DNA from: Thoreauomyces humboldtii
Taxonomy: Eukaryota; Chytridiomycota; Chytridiomycetes; Spizellomycetales; Powellomycetaceae
Assembly: GCA_027596035.1 (NCBI GenBank)
Contig: JADGJA010000306.1
Location: 1 to 24,519, forward strand
Direction: 5' to 3'
Length of the DNA stretch: 24,519 nucleotides
Shown: in pieces, positions 9,892 to 18,820 of the stretch
Layout: each line of letters opens with the position of its first letter
How positions within the stretch are numbered: position 1 is the first letter of the stretch
The notes under the pieces: generated by a model
Told to the model about the DNA's origin: nothing
Database searches by the model: none
What the model saw: only the letters and a program-made list of their open reading frames with translations
Program-made: the position numbers and the translations under genes

Positions 9892-10257
9892 CGGAAGATA
9901 ATTGACAACTGCATCCAAAACAGGTTGAACTCCGATGTTCTTGAAGGAAGCTCCGCAGAACACGGGAATACCCTTTCCACTCAACGTAACTCGACGGAGC
10001 GCAGCGTGCAGCTCGACGGCGGGCATACGAAGATGGTCTCCATCGCAGTCCAAAAAGATATCAACGATCCTTTCGTCAAGGTCGGAAAGGTAGTCGACGA
10101 GTTTCTCACGGGCGGCGAGAACTTCCTCGTAGAGCCTCTCCCCTTGCGATCCTCCTCCCTCGGCTGTCATCGGTCGACGAGTTACGACACTGCCGGTTTT
10201 CTCCTGATGCCAATCTAAGGACTCCATCGTGACCAGATCCACGACGCCATCGAACCC
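9892..10257 (-). pseudogene. Fragment of EF-G-family translational GTPase (mitochondrial type)
   Basis: An open segment of about 122 codons matches the part of elongation factor G after the G4 region: GFDGVVDLVTMESLDWHQEK (where EF-G has G-x-VDLV), then REKLVDYLSDLDERIVDIFL, ALRRVTLSGKGIPVFCGASF and FKNIGVQPVLDAVVNYLP. That covers the insert of the G domain and the G5 region. The P-loop, switch regions and NKxD motif upstream, and domains II-V downstream, are absent. Homology stops at NYLP (about 9892); about 20 bp further on, Crinkler-type kinase-like sequence begins in a different frame on the same strand. An in-frame stop precedes the matching segment near 10305-10310. Inferred to be a duplicated, truncated copy of a mitochondrial EF-G (EFG1 or EFG2/MEF2 type not resolved). 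Confidence 0.65.
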
Positions 10258-11101
10258 GGGTCCACCGCTGCCAGGTCCACTGTCCCATGTTCAGCATCAA
10301 ATGACGTCGATAAACCGTGGTTCATAGCTTCCATCGATGTCAATGGGGCTCTCTATCTAGGTCCTCTCTCTGGGACGTTTCCGGTTCCCATGTCCAGGCA
10401 CACTCGGTCATTTTAACTACCGGTACCCCGCTCGCACGTGTACCGGTGGTAACCACGTTCCTTCCGGCTACAAAGTTTTTTAGTCTTGGGATACGGAAGG
10501 CTACATCATCGCTGGGCCAGGTAGGGGTCCCCAACCCTTGCAGTAAAATTAACGGCACCTCTCACACAGTGTCACACTCGACGGTCTCTCCCCTCACACT
10601 TCAGCCTCGCTCTGTCGGTCCCCGTCCGCTGTCTCTCTCGCTCTCTCTCTCTTCTCTCTTTTCGCCATCCGCTTGCTCCGCTTTTCACGGAATCCAACCT
10701 CCTCGTTCCATCGTCTCCTGCTGCAAATCCCTTTGCCATAGTAGTTGGTGGTGCCCTTCCCAGTTTCCCTGTTTCCTTGCGTGCCCCGACAAGTCAGGTT
10801 CCCTCTTCCCGTTGCCCGCCCCTCCAACCCTTGATCGCTATTTTGCATATCCCTTCGGTGTGCGTCCTTTTTCTTTTTCCCTTCCCTTCCTGGTCCCCTT
10901 CCCCGCCAGCAGCCTCGTGTCCACCTGCCACCTTGCACGCCGGGCCCTGTTCGTCTTTCCGACCTCTTCGACGTACACTGCCTTTTTAGTCGCCTAGCAG
11001 CTTCGGAAGCCTAGCAATGTCCACTTGGCCCTGAAACATTCCGTCAATACCTCCACCTCCCATCCCCGACGTCCTTGGCCTTCCTCCCTTGCAACATCCC
11101 C
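10258..11101. other. Intergenic region upstream of the SH3 membrane protein
   Basis: No gene supported. The stretch from about 10600 to 11090 is strongly pyrimidine-rich on the plus strand, with CT repeats near 10630-10665. Such CT tracts are common just upstream of start codons in fungal genes, so this is probably promoter and 5' leader of the gene starting at 11102. A long plus-strand frame here is a by-product of that composition. Confidence 0.5.
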
Positions 11102-12637
11102 ATGCCATCACAACGAACAAGCTGTCATGGCCGGTCATCAGGCGCGCTTCGATTCATCCTGCTCCTCGTGCTAGCGTCGATCGCTTGCATGGGCATTCCC
11201 GCAGTGTCCGCTGCCGCGCTCGCCTCAGCCAATGCAACGCACTACTGCGATAGCCTCAAGGTCAGGTGCGCAGCCGAGGCCGCACTCGCCCACAACGGCA
11301 CTTGCACAAGCAACTATGTGTACGCCTGTCACGAACCGGCCACAAAGTCAAAGGATGACTGGTGCTTCAAGTGCAACTGCGGCACGAAGACGCTCCTGTC
11401 GTCCATGAGGTGTGCGAGCGTGCCATCCGCCATGCTGGGAGGAAGGAACAGCACCACGCCGACCACCACCAACGCAGCCCCTTCTCCGAAAAGGACGCCC
11501 AAGGTCAAACCCCACGACACCTCCGGAACGGGGACCATCGCGCCGCAACCCGCCGAACCTCAGACCATCAAGGGAACGGTGGACGACCCTCCTTCGGACG
11601 AAAAGGTCAGACTCATTGGAGGCGGAGTCGGCGGGACCATCGGCGGGGTCGTGCTGGTGGCGGCCGTCGGCGGTTTCCTCGTGGCACGCAAGCGGAGAGC
11701 TCGGTTCGGCAAACCTTACGCTCCCGCCAAGAAGGTGGTCGAGGGACCCGTCGATGAGTTCAACGCAGACACGTACAAGCGGTCGTCGGGTTCGTCGCGA
11801 CCCAGCATGGCCTCGGTGACGGAGACGGACAGGGGACCGACGGAGGTTGTCGACATGGAGCCGGAACAGACCTTTGTTTCGTCGTCCATGCCAGCTCTTG
11901 CTCTCCTTGCAAGGTCCGACTCCATGAGTCGGCAAAAGGCTGCAAGTCCAAGCAGCTGGGTTCACTCCCCTCCGCCTCTCATGAAGCAGATTGGGTCGAA
12001 TCCCTTTGCCCGCGTGCCGTCACCTACGAATCCATTCGACCCCCCGGGGTCGTCGAGGAGCGCCTCCCCATTTGGACCGAGTCCATCAATACCGGCATCG
12101 GTGGCAGACGTGTCGCAGCCGGATACGTCGGACGAGTCCAATGAGCTATATCTGCAGCACCTGCGGGAGCGCGAGGAGATGCGGCAGCACTGGCAGCAAC
12201 GATCTTCCTCTCCATCACCACCGCCAGCGGAGGAACGACCAGCAACCCCGCAACACGTCGTTTCCCCTCGACTCGCCTTTTCGCCGGCCCCTCTCCACCC
12301 GTCGCCGCTCCGCACCTCCTCGACCGTCTCGATCGCCACCACGGAATCCAACGATTCGTCCCGTTCCCTCAATGCCCACGTAGCGCTCTCCGGGCACTTT
12401 CCCCAGGTGGCCGACGAGCTGTCGATCCAGCCCGGCGATCGCGTCGTCGTCTGGAGGGTGTGGGAGGATGGATGGTGTCAAGGCACCCTTCTCAGGACTG
12501 CGGGTGCCGCCGTCGACGAAGCGTATCCCCGAGAAGGCGTATTCCCGGTCCGATGCGTTCGTTGCTCCGACGATGTGGGGGATGTCGGGACCTTGTGCGG
12601 GTGGGAGGGCCCACGGCACGACAGTCTCGGACGGTGA
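11102..12637 (+). CDS. Single-pass membrane protein, Cys-rich ectodomain and C-terminal SH3
   Basis: Intronless frame of 511 residues. A hydrophobic signal sequence lies at about 15-37 (RFILLLVLASIACMGIPAVSA). A short ectodomain at about 45-108 has eight Cys (49, 56, 68, 76, 88, 91, 93, 104) and N-glycosylation sequons, followed by a Thr/Pro-rich stem. One membrane helix lies at about 171-194 (LIGGGVGGTIGGVVLVAAVG) and is followed by the basic stop-transfer RKRRAR. The 230-residue cytosolic linker is Ser/Pro-rich and probably disordered. The C-terminal SH3 domain at about 426-487 shows the expected VADELSIQPGDRVVV, WEDGWCQGTLL and GVFPVRCV pattern. The architecture recalls yeast Fus1 (one helix, C-terminal SH3) and Sho1-type surface sensors; a role in surface signalling or scaffolding of polarised growth is inferred. 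The start at 11102 is the first ATG; the frame upstream has no ATG. The Cys-rich domain was not recognised. Confidence 0.8.
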   Translation: MPSQRTSCHGRSSGALRFILLLVLASIACMGIPAVSAAALASANATHYCDSLKVRCAAEAALAHNGTCTSNYVYACHEPATKSKDDWCFKCNCGTKTLLSSMRCASVPSAMLGGRNSTTPTTTNAAPSPKRTPKVKPHDTSGTGTIAPQPAEPQTIKGTVDDPPSDEKVRLIGGGVGGTIGGVVLVAAVGGFLVARKRRARFGKPYAPAKKVVEGPVDEFNADTYKRSSGSSRPSMASVTETDRGPTEVVDMEPEQTFVSSSMPALALLARSDSMSRQKAASPSSWVHSPPPLMKQIGSNPFARVPSPTNPFDPPGSSRSASPFGPSPSIPASVADVSQPDTSDESNELYLQHLREREEMRQHWQQRSSSPSPPPAEERPATPQHVVSPRLAFSPAPLHPSPLRTSSTVSIATTESNDSSRSLNAHVALSGHFPQVADELSIQPGDRVVVWRVWEDGWCQGTLLRTAGAAVDEAYPREGVFPVRCVRCSDDVGDVGTLCGWEGPRHDSLGR

Positions 12638-12942
12638 TCCGAATCCATCTGTTCAATTCCTCTTGCATTCCCTTCCAGCTGGAGCACTCAACTTGCATCT
12701 GTTTCCCGCCTTCGGACTCCTTTCATGAACCACACTGTCACTTTCATCTGGCAGCCCCAATACCCCCTTTCTCGCGTATCCTCTTCCAGCAACACCACAT
12801 CTCCCTTCATCATACACATCTTTTTTCTTACCTCTTCTTAATTTCTTTCACGGCCTTTTTCTTTCTTTTTTCTCATGTATCCTATTCATCACTGTTTACA
12901 TAAGTTGTGTAAATAACGGGGGTGGCCTCATCAACCCTGAGC
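12638..12942. other. Convergent intergenic region
   Basis: 305 bp between two genes pointing at each other, AT-richer than the flanks and with T/C runs (about 12815-12890). It should hold both 3' ends. No further feature seen. Confidence 0.5.
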
Positions 12943-14838
12943 TCAGGACGCCTTTGTGAACAAAAGACTGGCGTTCGTGCCGCCAAACCCGAAACTGTTC
13001 GTCAGGGCGCCCCGAACGCCCTTTCTCCCGCTGGCAGCCTTCATATCCCGCGCGACCAGCGGCACGTAGTCGAGGTCAAACTCGGGATCCAAATCGTGAA
13101 GGTTCACAGTAGGTGGGAGAAGATTCTATCGCATAGTAAGAAACGGGTGAGAAATCGGGGGGCTTTCGGGCTTTTTCTGCGATGCGAAACGTAGCCGGGA
13201 TAGACTTACGGTGTGGACGGCCAATACGGCAAAGATGGCTTCGACGGCCCCGGCGGCCCCGAGGAGGTGACCGATGGCACCCTTGGTCGAGGACACGGCA
13301 AGGGAGTCTGTGGCATGTTTTCCAAAAACAGCTTTGATGGCCCTCGTTTCCGCGAGATCACCTGAAAAGTCGATCAGCAACCAAGCTGAGGAAAGGACAC
13401 TATCGGACCGCCGGATTCCCTCTCACTCGAACTCACCAAGGCCGGTGCTCGTGGCATGAGCGTTCACATAGTCGACCTCCTCCGGTCGGATCCCCGCAAC
13501 CTCTATGCACCTCCGCATGGCCCTGGCGGCTCCCCGTCCATCCTCTGGCGGTGCCGTGATGTGATGCGCGTCGGCAGACAGTCCGTAGCCCTTTATCTCG
13601 GCGTATATCCTGGCGCCCCGCCGGATTGCATGCTCGCGTTCCTCGAGGACCATGGCGCCTGCTCCCTCGCCTATCACGAATCCGTCGCGAGCTCGATCAA
13701 AGGGCCGGGAGGCCTTCTCCGGAGATTCGTTGTAGGCGGTGCTCAAAGCTCGTGCTCTGTGGGAAAACAGCACGCAGGACCGATCAGATGGTTTGATCGG
13801 AGTACTTGAATTAGGGACTTGAAGGGGATTCTTACTTTGAAAACCCGGCCATGGCGAGAGGTGATACGCTGGCTTCTGCCCCGCCAGCGACCATGACGTC
13901 TGCGTCCCCGAAAACGATGAAGCGCATGGCGTCGCCGATCGAATGCGCTCCGGTCGTGCACGCTGTCGAGACGGCATGATTTGGACCCTATTGGGGATGT
14001 CGCAAGACGTTGGTCCAGAAGCATACGATGACGGAGAGTCAAAAGACATCAGTGTCTGTGACAGTACCTGCAGGCCGTGTTTCATGCTGATATGGCCTGC
14101 CGCCAAGTTGACGAGAATCTTTGGCACGAAATATGGGGAGACCCTCCGAAGGCCCTGGTCGACGGACCCAGCCACCGGTCAGACACAGAACTCCAACGAG
14201 AAGGCAAACAAGCTACCCGATGCAAGTACCGTGTCGTTGAAGGAGGCAGCCGTAGCTTCGATCTCATCTATGCAGCCTATTCCTGATCCAAAGCACACGC
14301 CCTATGGGATCAAGGAAACGCATACGAGATCGGTCCACATGTCCACTGGGTCCCAGACGGCTCACAAGCAAGTCGCCATTCCAAACTGACTGACCGTTCG
14401 CTCTCGGTCTTCGTCAGAGCTGGGACGCCAGTCGGCGTCGTCGAGAGCCTGCTGAGCGACGCTGAGGGCGTAATGCATGAACGGAGCCATGTTCCGGGCT
14501 TCCTATCGCTTCCCCGAGACGAAGGAGAGACGAAGGTGAGTTCGTACTCCCAAGGATCTCCCCTCCCGGCGGCTCCTCTTCTTCCAACGGACGCTCACCC
14601 CTTTCCGGACCCAGTCCTCGACGCGAAACGGTGCTGGTCCTGACGTGGGGACGAGAGCCGCGACCTGGGACGGGATGGCATCATAGTTCCTGCCGCTTTC
14701 GGGATGCACTCGGCCCTTGAGGGAGACGACGCCGGACTTTCCTGCCGTCAGACGCGACCAGGTGGGGTGAACGCCGGTGCCGAGCGGAGTGACGAGTCCG
14801 AGGCCGGTGACGACCACACGCCTGGAGAAGGCAGACAT
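12943..14838 (-). CDS. CEM1: Mitochondrial-type beta-ketoacyl-ACP synthase (KAS II/FabF-like), eight exons
   Basis: Condensing enzyme of type II fatty-acid synthesis, which elongates acyl-ACP with malonyl-ACP; in fungi it acts in mitochondria and feeds lipoate synthesis. Exons on the minus strand: 14838-14599, 14502-14395, 14301-14230, 14154-14068, 13987-13836, 13756-13437, 13361-13210, 13125-12943 (1314 nt, 437 residues, near the family's usual length). Introns are 75-96 nt. The catalytic triad is complete: Cys179 in [14 protein letters not shown], His320 in YVNAHATST and His358 in [13 protein letters not shown], with the conserved Lys353. The C-terminal [11 protein letters not shown] motif is present, as is [14 protein letters not shown] at the N-terminus. 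The targeting peptide is minimal (MSAFSRR), as in yeast Cem1. The symbol follows yeast CEM1 (human OXSM). It converges with the SH3 gene and diverges from the TAPT1 gene. Confidence 0.93.
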
Positions 14839-15239
14839 GCACGATTACAAAAACAAGAAAAGGACTGCTGTTTGGATCGGCCAAACGAAGCAGCACTAGA
14901 GAGATTGTATGGGTTCGTGTTGAAAGAGTGGTGGGCTTTTGCAAGAGTCTTGATACTCGCGAGTGTATGGGGAGGTGAGTGATGATGACTCAGGGTTCAT
15001 TTCGAGGAATGAAGCAGCAGCAGCAGCTCAGCAAGCCTTCTCGCCATCTTCGACCGTATACGTCCATGCAGTCAAGCCTTCAGGGCACCAGCGTTGCAAC
15101 GGATCATTGCGACGAGCCGCTTCCAAAGTCTAGAGTCTATCTAGGCAGAGCTTGAATTACCTCCTTTTTGGTCTGCGTATTGCGCCAGCTACTTCGTGCT
15201 GGGCAGAAGGTTGACCTGGAGGAATTACCCTCAGCGGTC
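14839..15239. promoter_or_regulatory. Shared upstream region of the KAS and TAPT1-family genes
   Basis: About 400 bp between divergent starts. It has a short CAG repeat (about 15011-15025) and no recognisable core promoter element. Transcripts for both flanking genes must start within or near it. Confidence 0.4.
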
Positions 15240-18200
15240 ATGCCAACCAAGGGAAAACTACTCTCACCGCCAGCGCACAATGCCGAAGAGGACTCCTCCC
15301 GGCCTACGCTGGATTTTCTTGGAAAAATGGTGGGTAAATTCCGGGGCATCTTACTGGCGGTCTAGCTGCGTTAACACTACATTTGAACTCCCTCGGTAGC
15401 ACTCGAGCACCGACCTACTCCAGGAGGATGGTCAGCCACGGTCGCCAGGTGACCCGTCGCTCTGCATCCCCAGCACTCATACGCCGCGTGCAGGCTGACC
15501 CCTCTACCGTTGCAAGGCAGCACATCGCGTTCCAAGCACACCCCACCAGCGAATCGACGGCGACATACGGGGGCTCCTTCACCGCTCGTCTCCCGCAAGG
15601 CGTCCGATGCTAAAGTTTCAGATGTTTCGTCGCCGGTCACACCTACGAGTCCCTTGAGCCCTCCTGCTGTGAGAAAGCGGCGAAAAACGGGTGATGCGAT
15701 CGCAGGTTCCTCAGATGTCGAAGCCCTTTCAGGTGCGTGCTGGAAGCTGTTCTCAATCACCGGCGAAACTAAAAAGAGAGTTCATTTCCTCAGCAATCGA
15801 AACCCCGAGCATTCCGTATCTCCCTATGCATCGCATGTTCCGGTCTCGCTCGATTACCGACTTTCGCGCCGAGTCCCTCGCCCGCTCAACTTCAGCTCAA
15901 TCTGCACTCACTTCAGACACGAATAACTCCAGCTGCACATCTCTGGAGTCTTCTCATTCCGATATCAAATCCTCGTTCAGCCTTGACGCGCTACCGAAAG
16001 CGCTCGGTGCAACGGGTTCCTCCTCGTCGTGCATCCTCTACACGGATAACGACGCAGCCCGCGTCCGACTGCAGAGACTAGAAATTGCGAGTGCGGACAC
16101 TAGCTCACCATTATTGAACGCACGATCGTTCCTCATCGATGTTTCGGGCTCTCGCGTCCTCGAGCCATCGGACGTTGTCACTTGGAATGCTGTCCAACAT
16201 GAACCGACCGAGGCGGCAAAGTTCGACTCACCCGCCGGAAGCAAAGTCAACATCGCTCCCCCAGAGGCCGAAGACTCGGATAAACCGGGTCCTGCACCTG
16301 TAACGAGATTTCCGCCGCTCTTGGAGCGACGACCGACCGCCCAGTGGCAGACTGCATCAGCCGCGCCAGCACCGGCGCCCGTTTCCTACCCTCGCACTTA
16401 TGACTCCATGGGATCCATGTGGGATTACTTTCGGGGAGAACTTTTTGGTTCCGACTTCGACGAGATTCCGGATGTCAAAAAGGAACGTATCCAAAATTTT
16501 CTCTCGGTACCTTACGAACTGGAGAAGGTAAAGAAGGCACACGAACACGTCTGCAGAGCATGCACCTGATATAAATATATTGCCGCATCGCAGTTCATGC
16601 TTTTCGGATGCGTTATATGCTTCGATTCATTTTTGCACATTTTCACAATTTTGCCCTTACGCCTTATGATTGCAGTATGCACTCTACTCAAAGGACTATT
16701 CACTAGGTAAGCCGTTGACTCACGTCGTCATCTGCTTATTATCTGACTGTCTGACGTATCTTATGCAGCCGAACGCACCTCAATTCGTCGCAAAAATGCG
16801 ATCTCATGCGAGGCGCGCTCATCGTAATTACTTGCTACATGCTTCAACGATACGACGCATCGAGAATCTACCATTCCGTTCGCGGTCAAGCGCTCATCAA
16901 ACTCTATGTTATCTTCAATTCGTTGGAGGTGCGCACGTGTTGCTAGGAAGGTGTAGCACGCCAATTATTTAAACAGTTATCATAGATTTGCGACAAGCTT
17001 TGCAGTGCATTTGGACACGATATCTTGGATTCCCTTTTCTCAAAAGCGACAGTTTCGTATTCGCTTCAGAATCCGCAACACACACATCGCAACTTGGGCC
17101 GAGTCAAGCACTTTCTCGTCGCTCTGTGCTACGTCTTTACCCACAGCATCGTCTTGTTTTACCAAGTCATGACACTCAACGTGGCCGTAAACTCCTACAA
17201 CAACGCCCTCCTGACATTGCTAATGAGCAATCAGTTCGTGGAAATCAAGGGAAGCGTGTTCAAGCGCTTTGAGCGCGAGAACCTCTTCCAGCTCAGCTGC
17301 GCTGGTGAGGGCCTGGAGAGGTGCGGCTTGATATGCTTTGGTACTAAATGTTGCCACGATCTTAGATATCGTGGAGCGATTTCAATTAGCTGTGTTCCTT
17401 TGCATCATCACCTTGCGCAACTTGATCGAACTCACGGGAGGCCTCAGCAACTCGGATTCGGCAATCTCGTACTTCTATACTCTTTCGGCCTCCATGTTTG
17501 CTCCGTCGACCTTTCTCACCGCCGACATTCCAACTGCATCATCGCTATTGACGATGCTGCGTAGCCTGCTCGCGACGCCAGCATACAAACTGTTTGAGAC
17601 CCTCGCTACACCCGTCATCGTGGTGTTTGGAACCGAGATCCTCGTTGACTGGCTGAAGCACGCGTTCATCTCAAAGTTCAACCAGATCAAACCCGCCGTT
17701 TACGGGCGCTTCAAAGATTCCTTATGTCGGGATCTCGTCGGGGCGCGGATACCACTACCGTCCCAATCCACGACGGATCCCATTGCACCCCTCAAGCGTG
17801 CGCACGTTTTCGTGGATCAGTCTCCCGCCGTCGCCAGACGCATCGGATTTGTATCCATCCCGCTCTCGTGTCTAGTGATCCGTGTGACGGTGCAGACGAT
17901 GCACATGCTCTTCTTTCTACGCACTTCCCCGCTCGACCCAGAAGCCGCCGGTCCGACCTTGGCAAGCAGAAAGGAGACGGCATTTTTGATCGTGGAACAC
18001 TGCTTGGATACCTGGCGGACCTCGATTCCAGCAGACTGGGCTACGGCTCCATGGCAAGAGACTGCTTCCATTCTCAGAGACGCGGGCTTGAAGGTTGGTC
18101 GTATCTTCATCAAGGAATGCCCCTGGAACGCCATCCGCGACTGGGCCGTCGAGGTCGGGGCTTGGGTCTTGGTGGGCATGGCAGTTTACCTCAGGTACGT

Positions 18201-18607
18201 GTTTTCAGTCGAATGTGTCACAACTGGACCCCGTTGTTTTTACCCACTTGTTTCTAACTTACCACCATTTCACCAGTCTGCTCGTCTTGAAACTCATCGT
18301 GGGCATGTCCATGCACCGAGCCGCACGGCAACGCTGTCAGGACATGGACGCGAGCGAAAACTCGGCCTCAGCGCAGCACACATCAGGCACTGCCACCCCT
18401 CAGGACCTCCGACGCAAGAACAACGGGAGTACCCTCTTCCATCCTCCGCCCCCATCCACCTTCGCGTCGCGCCGCCCGTCCGTGGCCGGCAGCGGCGTGC
18501 TGCCGTTCGAGACCGTATCGATACCCCCACCACCTGTCGTGCCCAAGGCGGATCCCAAACTCGACGGAGTGGATCGCTTTACCATGGTCAAAAGTCGGAT
18601 AGTGTAG
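15240..18607 (+). CDS. TAPT1/Emp65-family multi-pass ER membrane protein, nine exons
   Basis: Member of the TAPT1 family (DUF747): human TAPT1, yeast Emp65, which is an ER membrane protein linked to quality control of soluble ER proteins. Exons: 15240-15329, 15400-15487, 15550-15732, 15794-16527, 16594-16706, 16769-16928, 16986-17304, 17366-18194, 18277-18607 (2847 nt, 948 residues); introns 57-82 nt. Residues 1 to about 320 are Ser/Pro-rich and probably disordered. The family core starts with SMWDYFRGELFGSDFDE and FLSVPYELEK (about 328-365) and continues with DSFLHIFTILPLRLM, CDLMRGALIVITCYML, RIYHSVRGQALIKLYVIFN and FGHDILDSLFSKA. VMTLNVAVNSYNNALLTLLM and SNQFVEIKGSVFKRFERENL, then RNLIELTGGLS, complete the signature. 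The C-terminal tail is Pro-rich (FHPPPPSTF). The first two introns rest only on splice signals and phase (the GTGCAG donor at 15488 is weak), so the first 100 residues are uncertain; an alternative ATG is at 15428. Confidence 0.88.
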
Positions 18608-18820
18608 CGGGCATCGAAGCACATATCTGATTCTGCTAGTCATACACGGATCTAGTATAGCATCTCGTACCACCCTCTTGCCATTGCTTGTCTGTCAGTG
18701 ATGGAAAGACGAAAACTCTTTCGCCGGAGTAACGGCTGTCCCTAAGTCAAATCTGAGGGCAACAAGGTGCGTGGGACACAGTCATGATCTGATTCTGGGT
18801 TTAGGTCGCAACATCTTAAA
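18608..18820. other. Convergent 3' region
   Basis: 213 bp between the stop of the TAPT1-family gene and the stop of the RRM-repeat gene. It should hold both polyadenylation regions; no distinct signal was identified. Confidence 0.5.

Noticed and set aside
10317..10997. Plus-strand open frame of 226 codons
   Set aside because: It is a Ser/Leu/Pro/Phe-rich by-product of a CT-rich leader, with no motif and poor start context.
11348..11965. Minus-strand frame of 205 codons
   Set aside because: Opposite the SH3 membrane protein, with no domain of its own.
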